Of a stretch of 64,000 bases of DNA, positions 34,669-42,902 are shown piece after piece (the stretch's first letter is position 1; every line of letters begins with the position of its first letter). The position numbers were made by a program, and so were the translations under genes. The notes under the pieces are model-generated. The model searched no databases, was not told the DNA's origin, and saw only the letters and a list, made by a program, of their open reading frames with translations. The DNA is taken from the NCBI RefSeq assembly GCF_002160065.1, contig NZ_NFJW01000005.1:62001-126000 (forward strand), read 5' to 3'. This stretch comes from Collinsella sp. An2 (GTDB lineage: Bacteria > Actinomycetota > Coriobacteriia > Coriobacteriales > Coriobacteriaceae).

Positions 34669-35457
34669 CTAAGCCTCCTCGTCCTCTTCCGAGAAGAAGC
34701 CCAGGCGGCTGCCCGTGAGCCCCGCCTTGCCCTCGCGCGCCACGATCACGAAGCGCGTAATGGCCAGCGAGAGCTCGTAGAGCGACAGCATGACCGCATA
34801 GAGCAGCAACAGCGTCACCGGGCTGGCGTCCGGGGTCACGGAAGCCGAGATGACAAGCATGACCACGTAGATGTAGCGCCACGCCTTGCGGAAGCTGGCG
34901 TAGGGCACGATGTGGAACGTGGCCAGATAGAACACCACGAGCGGCAGCTCGAAGGAGATGCCAAAGCCCACCATCAGCAGGATCTCGGTGTTCACGTAGT
35001 TCTCGAGGTCGGGAAGCGCGGTCGCGATGGCGTTCGTCTCGCCGATCAGCCACTCGAAAGCCGCCGGAATGATGAGCGCATAGGCGAAGATGGCGCCCGC
35101 AAAGAACAGCACGACGGCGATGAGCAGCGTCGGCACCACCCAGCGGCGCTCGTTGGGCTTAAGCGCCGGCAGGAAGAAAGCGAGCACCTGCCAAACGATC
35201 ATGGGGGTGCACGCCACCGCGGCGATCTTGATGGCGATGCTGAAACGCAGCGAGAAGCCGCCGAGCGAGGACATGATGTAGAACTGGCCGCTCGGCACAT
35301 ACGGGGCGATGGGATCGCTCAGGATGTCCACGATCGTAGGGGTGGCGAAGTACATGACGACCGTCATGACGAGCACCGTCACCACAATGATGGTAAGACG
35401 GCGACGAAGCTCTCCCAGATGGTCAAGAAGCGGCATGCGCGCAGGTCCGATAGGCAC
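34669..35457 (-). CDS. tatC: Sec-independent protein translocase TatC
   Basis: Membrane receptor for twin-arginine substrates. 262 residues with six transmembrane segments; MPLLDHLGELRRRL is the typical N-terminus, SSLGGFSLRFSIAIKIA and FALIPAAFEWLIGE-like loops (written ALIIPAAFEWLIGE here), FGISFELPLVVFYL, RKAWRYIYVVMLVISASVTPD. GTG start at 35457 overlaps the tatA stop (TAGTG) with GGAGG 9 nt upstream. Close linkage to hypAB fits export of a hydrogenase by the Tat route. Confidence 0.95.
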   Translation of the reverse strand: MPIGPARMPLLDHLGELRRRLTIIVVTVLVMTVVMYFATPTIVDILSDPIAPYVPSGQFYIMSSLGGFSLRFSIAIKIAAVACTPMIVWQVLAFFLPALKPNERRWVVPTLLIAVVLFFAGAIFAYALIIPAAFEWLIGETNAIATALPDLENYVNTEILLMVGFGISFELPLVVFYLATFHIVPYASFRKAWRYIYVVMLVISASVTPDASPVTLLLLYAVMLSLYELSLAITRFVIVAREGKAGLTGSRLGFFSEEDEEA

Positions 35458-36155
35458 TACCGCTCACCTCCTTCCACGGCCGGGGCGTCCGGGGCGGTCT
35501 TGGGGGCGTCGGCGTTGGCGCCGGCCTCGGGGGCAGCGCCGGTGCTGGCATCAGCGGCCTCGGCGGCGTTGTCGGCTGCGGCCTCCTCGGCCTCCACCGC
35601 GTGATGCTTGCGGGGACGGCGAGCGTAGAGGTCCTCGGTCGTGCGCACGGGGTCGGCGGCAGGCTCGTCCTGGTTCGCCGCAGACGCATCCGCGGCCTTC
35701 GACGCGTCGTCTGCGGAAGCGCTCGCCGGAGCGGTCGCGGCCGTCGCAGTGGCGGCTGCGGCCTTGTCGTCTGACGGAGCAGCGGAAGCCGTCTCGCCCG
35801 ACGTGCCTTCAGCCTCGGCCTCCTTCGCCGCCTTCTCGGCAGCAAGGCGTGCACGGCGCTCTGCGAACGTCTCTTTACGGGCCTCGGCGGCCTTCTCGGT
35901 CGCGATATCGGCATCCTCGTCGTCCGCTGCGGCGGAAGCACCCGCCTTCTTGGGCTTCAAGGGCGCCTGGGCGGCAGCCGTCATGGGGTCGATGACCTCG
36001 GCCTGCACGACGGACGTCATCTTTTCCTGGGTCTCTCGGAACTGCCGCAGAGCACGGCCGATCGTCCGACCCATCTGGGGCAGCTTGTCTGGTCCAAAAA
36101 GAAGAAAAGCGAAGACCACGATGATTAGCAGCTCGCCCTCGCCGATACCGAACAC
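35457..36155 (-). CDS. tatA: TatA/TatB-family translocase subunit with long Ala-rich tail
   Basis: 232 residues. N-terminal helix GELLIIVVFAFLLFGPDKLPQM (about 7-28) and amphipathic helix GRTIGRALRQFRETQEKM are classical. The following 170 residues are low-complexity and Ala/Glu/Asp-rich (KAAEARKETFAERRARLAAE and on), longer than TatA. Only one such subunit is visible next to tatC, as in minimal TatAC systems; whether it should be called TatA or TatB is undecided. Starts with GTG at 36155 after GGAGG. A TATACT element is at 36231-36236. Confidence 0.9.
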   Translation of the reverse strand: MFGIGEGELLIIVVFAFLLFGPDKLPQMGRTIGRALRQFRETQEKMTSVVQAEVIDPMTAAAQAPLKPKKAGASAAADDEDADIATEKAAEARKETFAERRARLAAEKAAKEAEAEGTSGETASAAPSDDKAAAATATAATAPASASADDASKAADASAANQDEPAADPVRTTEDLYARRPRKHHAVEAEEAAADNAAEAADASTGAAPEAGANADAPKTAPDAPAVEGGER

Positions 36156-36230
36156 GCGAAACCTCCAAGGGGATTCGTTTGAAGGTCATGCGGCAAGACC
36201 ACATGACCAGCATGAGCACATAACCGTATG

Positions 36231-36236
36231 AGTATA
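36231..36236 (-). promoter_or_regulatory. Candidate -10 element upstream of tatA
   Basis: TATACT on the minus strand, about 75 bp before the tatA GTG. No convincing -35. The same hexamer precedes other minus-strand genes here. Confidence 0.35.
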
Positions 36237-36275
36237 CCGCCCCAGCCCCTTCGTGAGCCCGGGTGCTGGAGTTCT

Positions 36276-36590
36276 TTACAGGGGCGTGATGGAAATCTCC
36301 TGATCCACGCCCAGAAGCTGGGCCACGCGCATGACGCCCGGCTGCGCGTTCACAACCGAGAAGCGCATGCCGTGCTCGGCCGCATGGTGCGCGGCGCCCA
36401 CGAGCACGCCGATGCCCGTGGAGTCGATATAGGCCACCTTCTCGAAGTCGAGGCAGACCTCCTCGGTGGGCTGCTCGAGAGCCAAATCGATGGCGTCACG
36501 CAGCTTGTTCGCGTTCGAGATGTCGACCTCGCCCGCCACAGACACGCTATAGCGCTCGGGCGCGGGCTGTGTGGTGATAGTGAGCTCCAT
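36276..36590 (-). CDS. STAS-domain anti-sigma factor antagonist
   Basis: 104 residues, SpoIIAA/RsbV type: VSVAGEVDISNANKLRDAI, LDFEKVAYIDSTGIGVLVGAAHHA, phosphorylatable Ser57 in DSTGIG. Such proteins bind an anti-sigma kinase when unphosphorylated. AGGAG precedes the ATG. No kinase or sigma factor gene is next to it. Confidence 0.92.
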   Translation of the reverse strand: MELTITTQPAPERYSVSVAGEVDISNANKLRDAIDLALEQPTEEVCLDFEKVAYIDSTGIGVLVGAAHHAAEHGMRFSVVNAQPGVMRVAQLLGVDQEISITPL

Positions 36591-36656
36591 GGTTACTCCT
36601 TCTATATAGCGGTAGGGTCGCGCGTTGGTACGACCCCGCGATTTCCTATGTCTGAC

Positions 36657-37352
36657 CTACTCGGACGCCTGGAGCGCGTCCAGGCGCTGCTGCGCATAGT
36701 CTTTTACATTGTACGCGTCGTCGTCGCCTGCGGCATCAATCGCTCGCTGATAGGCCGTGGCAGCGTCGTCGGTGCGTCCGTCGGTCTCGTAGAACATGCC
36801 CAGATTGGCCCACGCCGGTGCAAACGAGTCGTCGTCGGCAAGCAGGTTCTCAAGCGCAGTGATGGCCGCGTCGTGGTCCCCGGTGTAAAAGACGCAGATG
36901 GCTCGGTCGACCACCACCGACTTGGACCCAGGATTGCCATCCAGGTATTCGTCGTAGTACTCGATCGCGTTGGTGAAGATCTCGCGCGCATGCGCCTCGT
37001 CTTCGGTGCCATCCGAATGGTTGAGGGCGGCCACACCCCAGTCGAAGTAGCCGTTGGCCAGGTTGAGGAGCGCCGACGGATTGGAGGGATCAGCCTCGTA
37101 CTGGGTGCGAAGCGTCTGGGCCGCCGTGCCGTACTGGGCGTCGACGGTCTCCATGACATCCTCGTCCTGGGCATCCTGAGAGCCGTCGCTTTGGGCCTGG
37201 GCCGCATTCTGCGCAGAGGCGTCCGCCGATCCCGTCGTGGCCGGCGTGGCCAGCTGAAGAACCAGCGCCACGGCGATTCCCGCCACCGCAACGAGCGCCA
37301 CGATGATGACCGCGATGCGGGCGCGGCCCGTCTGTTGCGCATTGAACGCCAT
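36657..37352 (-). CDS. Membrane-anchored TPR protein
   Basis: 231 residues. A basic N-terminus (MAFNAQQTGRARIA), one transmembrane helix (VIIVALVAVAGIAVALVLQ, 15-34), a disordered Ala/Gln/Asp linker and TPR units (PSALLNLANGYFDWGVAAL; ESYYDEYL-like; PAWANLGMFYETDGRTDDAATAY). The domain faces outward. Function unknown. AGGAGG precedes the ATG; it lies 8 bp after the neighbouring acidic membrane protein gene. Confidence 0.85.
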   Translation of the reverse strand: MAFNAQQTGRARIAVIIVALVAVAGIAVALVLQLATPATTGSADASAQNAAQAQSDGSQDAQDEDVMETVDAQYGTAAQTLRTQYEADPSNPSALLNLANGYFDWGVAALNHSDGTEDEAHAREIFTNAIEYYDEYLDGNPGSKSVVVDRAICVFYTGDHDAAITALENLLADDDSFAPAWANLGMFYETDGRTDDAATAYQRAIDAAGDDDAYNVKDYAQQRLDALQASE

Positions 37353-37360
37353 GGGTCCTC

Positions 37361-37855
37361 CTATTCGGCCGAGGCGGCGTCCGACTGGGCGCCTTCAGCC
37401 GCACCGTCGTTTCCGGCGGCGTCGGCAGAGTCACCGGCCGTCGTGTCATCCTCTACATGCGCGGTGCCGTCCTCGTCGACCGTGACGTTTGGATGCCCCT
37501 CGGGCAGGCTGTACGAGGAGTCCAGGTCGTCAGTGGACTGATACTGCGCCTGCTGCTCGAGCGCCCCCAGCGTGGCGGACGACCCCAGCAAATAACCGAT
37601 CACCACGCCCAAAAGCAGGGCGATGACGGCAATGGCAAGCACCATCCAGAACGGCGGCGGGTCGCGACGGGCGACGCTGTCGTCCCCCTCCTGGGGGCGA
37701 GGGTCGTCCTCTTGCGCGGCGCGCCGCTTTGAGCGCGCCTGCTTGCGCGACGCCTTCGGGGCAACGCCCTCGGCAGAAGCACCCGCTTCGGGGGCGGCTT
37801 CCTGTTCCTCGGATTCCATGAGCTCCTGCTCGTCGTCGAAGAATTCGTCGGCCAT
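37361..37855 (-). CDS. Single-pass membrane protein with acidic ends
   Basis: 164 residues: acidic N-terminus (FFDDEQELMESEEQEAAPEA), basic patch (ASRKQARSKRRAAQ), transmembrane helix (FWMVLAIAVIALLLGVVIGYLL, about 69-90) and an Asp/Ala-rich extracytoplasmic end. I recognise no family. Its start overlaps the aminotransferase stop (TAATG) and it runs into the TPR gene, so the three form one operon. Confidence 0.75.
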   Translation of the reverse strand: MADEFFDDEQELMESEEQEAAPEAGASAEGVAPKASRKQARSKRRAAQEDDPRPQEGDDSVARRDPPPFWMVLAIAVIALLLGVVIGYLLGSSATLGALEQQAQYQSTDDLDSSYSLPEGHPNVTVDEDGTAHVEDDTTAGDSADAAGNDGAAEGAQSDAASAE

Positions 37856-39141
37856 TATGCGCGCTCCTCGGCAGCCAGCTGTGCGCACACCAGCTTGGTG
37901 GCAAGCACCAAGATGTCCAGCGCGGCCCCCAGTTCCTCGAGCGAGGGATACGTGGGCGCAATACGGATGTTGGTGTCCTGGGGATCCTTGCCGTACGGCC
38001 AGGTGGCGCCCGCCGGCGTCAGCTTCACGCCCATCTGCAGGCACAGAGCAACGATGCGCTTGGCGGAACCCGGCTGCGCGTCAAACGAGACAAAGTAGCC
38101 GCCGTTGGGGTTCGTCCAGGTGGCGCAACCCGTATCTCCCAGGCCCTCGCCCAGCTTCTGCTGCACGAGCGCAAAGCGCGGACGCAGGAACTCGGCGTGC
38201 TTCGCCATGTGGGCGCGCAGGGCCTCCATGGTGGGCAGGAAGCGAGCGTGGGCAAGCTGGTTGAGCTTGTTCGCGCTGATGAGGCCCACCTGCAGGGTGC
38301 GCGAGACCTCGGCCATGTTGGCAAACGACGAACCGAAGAAGGCCACGCCCGCGCCCGGGAAGGTGATCTTGGAGGTCGAGGCGAACTCGAGCACGCGGTC
38401 CTCGTTGCCGGCCTCGAGCGCCACGTCGTGGATGTTCAGCAACTTGTCGCCGTGATCGGTGAGGTCGTGCACGCAGTACGCGTTGTCCCACACGATGCGG
38501 AAGTCCGGGGCGGCACACTTCATGGTGGCCAGGCGACGGACCGTCTCGTCGGAGTACGTGATGCCCGTGGGGTTGGAATACTTGGGCACGCAGAACATGC
38601 CCTTGATCGAGGCGTCCTCGGCAACGAGGCGCTCGACCTCGTCCATGTCGGGGCCCGTGGGCGTCATGCGAACGGGGATGTTCTCGATACCCAGATCCTG
38701 CGTGAGGCCGAAGTGGCGGTCGTAGCCGGGGGCGGGGCACAGGAACTTCACGTGGTCGAGCTTGTTCCAGGGGGTGTAGCCCGGCACTCCCTTCTCCCAG
38801 TAGTGCACGAGCACCGACTGCATGATGTTTAGGCTCGAGGAACCCAAAACGATGGTCTGGCCCGCAGGTACGCCCAGGAATGCGCCAGCAAGACGACGAG
38901 CCGACGGGATTCCCTCGAAGCAGCCGTAGTTGCTGCAGTCCACGCCCTCGTCCATGAGGTCGGCGGAGCTGCTGAGCACGTCGAGCAAGGGGCGCGAGAT
39001 GGCAACCTGCTCGGGGCTGGGCTTGCCGCGCGCCATATCGAGCTTGAGGCCTTTTGCGGTGACCTCGGCAACCTCGGCCTCGAGCTGCGAAATTGCTGCA
39101 GCCAGCTCCTCGTTGCCCATGCGCTGGTACATGGTCTCCAT
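37855..39141 (-). CDS. Aspartate aminotransferase-like, Aminotran_MocR/type Ic
   Basis: PLP enzyme of 428 residues. DMARGKPSPEQVAISRPLLD, NYGCFEGIPSARRL, LGSSSLNIMQSVL, FLCPAPGYDRHFGLTQDLGI, FCVPKYSNPTGITYSDETV, DNAYCVHDL and the PLP-lysine motif EFASTSKITFPGAG are typical of class I aminotransferases of the bacterial type Ic group. Probable reaction is aspartate plus 2-oxoglutarate to oxaloacetate plus glutamate. ATG 39141 has GGGAGG; the upstream reading frame has no motif. Confidence 0.88.
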   Translation of the reverse strand: METMYQRMGNEELAAAISQLEAEVAEVTAKGLKLDMARGKPSPEQVAISRPLLDVLSSSADLMDEGVDCSNYGCFEGIPSARRLAGAFLGVPAGQTIVLGSSSLNIMQSVLVHYWEKGVPGYTPWNKLDHVKFLCPAPGYDRHFGLTQDLGIENIPVRMTPTGPDMDEVERLVAEDASIKGMFCVPKYSNPTGITYSDETVRRLATMKCAAPDFRIVWDNAYCVHDLTDHGDKLLNIHDVALEAGNEDRVLEFASTSKITFPGAGVAFFGSSFANMAEVSRTLQVGLISANKLNQLAHARFLPTMEALRAHMAKHAEFLRPRFALVQQKLGEGLGDTGCATWTNPNGGYFVSFDAQPGSAKRIVALCLQMGVKLTPAGATWPYGKDPQDTNIRIAPTYPSLEELGAALDILVLATKLVCAQLAAEERA

Positions 39142-39247
39142 GTGCTTCCTCCCCATCGCCATAAACCGGGGCGGCGCCCTGCCGCGCCGACCAGCCGGGC
39201 CCGCGCCGGCATGCAGGCGCCGGCGGGACGGTATGTCAATCCCGCCT

Positions 39248-39253
39248 AGTATA
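39248..39253 (-). promoter_or_regulatory. Candidate -10 element for the aminotransferase operon
   Basis: TATACT on the minus strand (GTAGGTATACTAGG), about 107 bp before the ATG. The -35 region is not recognisable. Confidence 0.35.
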
Positions 39254-39433
39254 CCTACACCGACGGGCCCTCGACGGGCCCAAGCTGCCTCCGCAACAGA
39301 ACCTACGCCGAAAACCGAAATGCAGACGGCCGGTATCGGCGGGCAGGTGTCGGGTATAGTGGTTTCGCGCGTCAGGACGTCAGCGCCCGGACGCGCCCGC
39401 ACGAATCGCACGCGCCCGCTGAAAGGATGTCCC

Positions 39434-39688
39434 ATGGATATGGAAATGATTCGCTCGGAGTCCTTTGGCGAGCTCCAACGCCTGGTGGACAGCCTGTACG
39501 TTGGCCGCGAAGTCGTTGACCGCCTGGACCTCGTCGTGCAGGCGGAGATACTTGACCTCGATGCCGACCTGCAGGAAATCGTCACTCTCGTACCGCCCGG
39601 GGCCTATGAGCGCCAGCGCCTGTGCGACCAGTTGAACTCCGCGCTGGCTGCCCACGGCTGGGGCGCGGTATACGGCACGGTAGAGTAG
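39434..39688 (+). CDS. Small conserved-looking protein of unknown function
   Basis: 84 residues, MDMEMIRSESFGELQRLVDS and on, helical, acidic, ending HGWGAVYGTVE. AAAGGA precedes the ATG and a TATAGT at 39355 could be its -10. It is divergent from the aminotransferase. I see no family. Confidence 0.65.
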   Translation: MDMEMIRSESFGELQRLVDSLYVGREVVDRLDLVVQAEILDLDADLQEIVTLVPPGAYERQRLCDQLNSALAAHGWGAVYGTVE

Positions 39689-40093
39689 CGCATCGGGCGG
39701 GGCACCGGGACAGCACATCGGGTTAGGCTCCGGGATGGCGTGCCGGGTCAGGCGCCGGGACAACGCGCCGACCGAGCCGTCGCCTGCACCATATTTAGGG
39801 ACGCGTCCCATCGCCGTAAACGACAACTCGCCGATGAAGTCCTAGATTTGGACGTTTTAGAGGCCCAAAATGGCAAAATCTAGGACTTCAATTGCATGCG
39901 AGGGATACGCCGGGGGCCGGCCTTGGAATTCCGGATGAGCGAGCGCGCCGCGCGGCATATGGACGGGCAAGCGGGCGGCGTGTGGCCCGCCCCACGCACA
40001 ATTCGCGCGGCACCGCGGACAAGCGGGCGCCACAGGGCCCGCCACGCGCACGACTCGCACAGTCCCGCGCAGGCGGCCGGCGCGCTCGACCAC
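39689..40093. other. 405-bp region between the small gene and nhaA
   Basis: Convergent intergenic stretch with no gene. Contains the AT-rich hairpin at 39836-39889 and a GC-rich part with two AAGCGGGCG...GGCCCGCC units near 39968 and 40021. Confidence 0.5.
39836..39889. repeat. Perfect 14-bp inverted repeat, AT-rich
   Basis: GAAGTCCTAGATTT (39836-39849) and AAATCTAGGACTTC (39876-39889) pair exactly with a 26-nt loop containing TTTTAGAGGCCCAAAA. Next to it is AATTGCATGCG (39890), resembling the array motif at 13118. It lies in convergent intergenic DNA, so a bidirectional transcription stop is possible. Confidence 0.75.
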
Positions 40094-41521
40094 CTATCGC
40101 TTCTTTCCGCGACAAACAACGTGCATGTATGCCAGGCCAATCAGCGCTGCCGACACCGAGGCGGCAAGGATCGCCGTCTTCGAGGCAAGCAGCTCGGCGG
40201 GAATCTCGGTAAACGCCAGACCCGAGATGAGAATCGACATGGTAAAGCCGATGCCGCCCAGAATGCCCACGCCCACGATATGCGGCCAGCGCACGCCCTT
40301 CGGAAGGTCGGCCAGACCAACCTTAACCAGCACGAACGTTACGCCCACAATACCGATCGGCTTGCCCAGAAGCATGCCCAGATACGTTCCGAGTGCCACT
40401 GGATCGAATACCAGAGACAGCGGGTCAACACCCACCAGGCGAACCTGGGCGTTCACAAAGGCGAACAGCGGAAGAATCAAGAAGTTCACCGGGGTCGAAA
40501 TGTAGTGCTCGAGACGCTGAAGCGGCGGCGTTACGCGGTGCATGACGCGCTCTACGCCGCGAACGGCATGGGTGAAGTCGTGCTGCCCCAGGATATGCGA
40601 CTCGTCGTCGAAGCGATCGTCAAGCTCGGGAAGCTTGGAACCCAGCCAGGAGACAAGGCTGCCGGCGTTGATGTCGGACCGGGCGGGGATGGTGAACGCC
40701 AGGATCACGCCGGCGAGCGTCGCGTGGATTCCGCTCTGGAACAGGCAGAACCACAGCACCAGGCCAAGCGCCAGATACGGGGCAAGCCGAAAGTGTCGGC
40801 GCCGATTGAGCACCACCAGCAGAATCGTCACCACGGCCGCGGCGGCAAGCCACACCAAGCTTGGCGCGTGTCCGTAAAACAGCGCGATCGCGGCGATCGC
40901 CAGCAGGTCGTCGGCGATGGCGAGCGTCGAGAAGAACACCTTGATCGCAGGCGGAACGCTGCTGCCCAGCAGCGACAGCACGCCAAGGGCAAACGCGATG
41001 TCGGTCGCCATCGGGATGGCCCATCCATAGACGGCGCCCCCGCGGTTCAGCACCGCATAGATCGTGGCAGGCACCACCACGCCGCCGACCGCGGCCAGCA
41101 TGGGCAGCATGGCCTGGCGCGGACGACGCAGCTCACCGACCGTCATCTCGTACTTCAGCTCGATGCCCACAAGCAAAAAGAAGATGGCCATGAGGAAGTC
41201 GTTGACGAACAGCTCGAAGGAAAGCGAGAACTCCCAGCCGCCAATGGCGACGGTCACGGGCTGCATGAACCAGTCATGAAGGGCAAAGAACGCATCGGTG
41301 TTTGCGCAGATGACCGCCGCGACAGCAGCCACGATCATCACGAGAGCCGAGATCGTTCCGTTGGAGGTGATGCGCTCCAGCACGCTCCGGCGCTCCAGCC
41401 GACGACGCTGCCGGGCGCTGACGAGCCAGGACGTCTCGCCGCCCGGCTCCATCACAAGCGCCTTGCGCTCAGCCACCTTGGGCGTCGCGGCGTCGATGCG
41501 GTTTTCGGAACGCTTGGTCAT
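40094..41521 (-). CDS. nhaA: Na+/H+ antiporter NhaA
   Basis: 475 residues with twelve membrane segments. Asp174 in MATDIAFALG and Asp204-Asp205 in LAIADDLLAIAAI match the essential aspartates of NhaA; FFLLVGIELKYEM and LGKPIGIVGVTFVLVKVGLADLP are also typical. A basic N-terminal extension of about 50 residues precedes the first helix. ATG 41521 lacks a closely placed ribosome binding site (GGGGAG is 16 nt away); alternative starts are worse. Confidence 0.95.
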   Translation of the reverse strand: MTKRSENRIDAATPKVAERKALVMEPGGETSWLVSARQRRRLERRSVLERITSNGTISALVMIVAAVAAVICANTDAFFALHDWFMQPVTVAIGGWEFSLSFELFVNDFLMAIFFLLVGIELKYEMTVGELRRPRQAMLPMLAAVGGVVVPATIYAVLNRGGAVYGWAIPMATDIAFALGVLSLLGSSVPPAIKVFFSTLAIADDLLAIAAIALFYGHAPSLVWLAAAAVVTILLVVLNRRRHFRLAPYLALGLVLWFCLFQSGIHATLAGVILAFTIPARSDINAGSLVSWLGSKLPELDDRFDDESHILGQHDFTHAVRGVERVMHRVTPPLQRLEHYISTPVNFLILPLFAFVNAQVRLVGVDPLSLVFDPVALGTYLGMLLGKPIGIVGVTFVLVKVGLADLPKGVRWPHIVGVGILGGIGFTMSILISGLAFTEIPAELLASKTAILAASVSAALIGLAYMHVVCRGKKR

Positions 41522-41587
41522 GATGTGCTTGGCACTCCCCTCGTCTCGCGCGGGCTGCGGTCGCATGTCGCGCGCCAGCCCGCTCTC

Positions 41588-41622
41588 TAAAAAGGCGAGG
41601 CACCCAAGATGGATACCTCGCC
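41588..41622 (-). terminator. Terminator after the pyrophosphatase gene
   Basis: Minus strand: GGCGAGG, 15-nt loop, CCTCGCC, then TTTTTAGAG. It lies about 110 bp past the stop codon. Confidence 0.8.
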
Positions 41623-41731
41623 ATTGCTTGCTGATATGAGCCTACCCGAAGGCGGCGCACGTCATCCGCATATCCCGACCGGCTCCACAGGTACTCCGAA
41701 ACCTGAGGCGCCGCATCGTGACCGCCCGCGC

Positions 41732-42676
41732 TTACTCGCCGGCAGCGATGATGGGAGCGGCGACCTGCTTCTTGCGGGACAGCACGCCGGGCATCCACAC
41801 GCCCTCGGCGACGTCCTTGATGCCCAGGCCCTTCTGCGCCACGGCGGTCTCGCCCTCGAAGAGCACCTGGGAGCCCTCCTCCATGATGTCGGTGATGCAC
41901 AGCACGATGCCATCGGCACCCTTCTTCTTCATGTAGGCCTTCATAGCCGTACGAATCTCGGGAACCATGCCGAGCGCGCGGGACTTATCGACCGTCTCGT
42001 ACTGGCCGATGAGCAGCTTCTTGCCGCCCACCTCGAAAAGCTTGATGTCGTTGCCGACCATCTGCTCGGGCGTGAAGGAGCCGGACGGACGGGACAGGAA
42101 GACCTCCATGCCAAACTTGACGGGGTCGACACCCAGCTTGGAGCCGAGCTCGGCGGCGATGGCGCGGTCGACCTCGGTGGTGGTGGGGCTCTTGAGCATG
42201 AGCGTGTCGGTCATCATGGCCGAGAGCAGCAGCTTGGCCTGGGTCTCGGTGGGCTCGACGCCCAGGATGTCGAAGAGCCAGGTGACGATGGTGCAGCTGG
42301 AGCCCCAGGGCAGCGCCACGATGTGGAGCGGTGCGGCAGTGGTGAGGCCACCAAAGCGATGGTGGTCGACGACGCCGATGATCTCGGCATGCTCGAGACC
42401 CTCGACCGACTGGCCGGCCTCGTTGTGATCGGTGAGGACCACCTTCTGCGGGGCCTTGTTGGCGGCAGGCGCCTTGATGCCCTTTAGCAGACGCGGCTTG
42501 TCGACGCCGTTGTCGGCAAGAAGCTTGGCGGACTCGGCGGGCAGCGGGCCCAGGCAGCGGGCCTCGTAGGTGTCGCCGTTGTAGTTGAGCTGGTTGAGCA
42601 GCTGGGTCAGGACGACCGAAGACATGATGGCGTCGTTATCAGGATTCTGATGACCAAAAACGAAAACGGTGCTCAT
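41732..42676 (-). CDS. ppaC: Manganese-dependent inorganic pyrophosphatase (DHH family)
   Basis: Hydrolyses pyrophosphate. 314 residues: His9, Asp13 and Asp15 in FGHQNPDNDA, LTDHNEAGQS, DHH motif VVDHHRFGG, SAMMTDTLMLKSPTTTE and the C-terminal DHHA2 domain with SRPSGSFTPEQMVGND and PGVLSRKKQVAAP. AGGGA precedes the ATG. Confidence 0.97.
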   Translation of the reverse strand: MSTVFVFGHQNPDNDAIMSSVVLTQLLNQLNYNGDTYEARCLGPLPAESAKLLADNGVDKPRLLKGIKAPAANKAPQKVVLTDHNEAGQSVEGLEHAEIIGVVDHHRFGGLTTAAPLHIVALPWGSSCTIVTWLFDILGVEPTETQAKLLLSAMMTDTLMLKSPTTTEVDRAIAAELGSKLGVDPVKFGMEVFLSRPSGSFTPEQMVGNDIKLFEVGGKKLLIGQYETVDKSRALGMVPEIRTAMKAYMKKKGADGIVLCITDIMEEGSQVLFEGETAVAQKGLGIKDVAEGVWMPGVLSRKKQVAAPIIAAGE

Positions 42677-42814
42677 GGGGATTCCCTTCGGATGATGAGG
42701 CGGGGCGAGCGCTCCGCCGAATGGATTGAGCAGCCTTTATCGTAGCACGAACCGGCAGCGACCCCCGGCTTTCATAGCATTGTGACGCACCGGCTCAAAG
42801 CCTTCCGACAGCAC

Positions 42815-42865
42815 AAGGCGGGCGACCCGCTCCCCGCGATGCAGGGAAGCGCAGCCGCCCGCCTT
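42815..42865. terminator. Stem-loop downstream of the ROK kinase gene
   Basis: AAGGCGGGCGAC (42815-42826) and GCCGCCCGCCTT (42854-42865) pair. It lies about 40 bp past the kinase stop codon. No T run. Confidence 0.55.
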
Positions 42866-42902
42866 CAAATTCCGCTGACGTGCGATTACGGGTGAACGAC
42901 GC

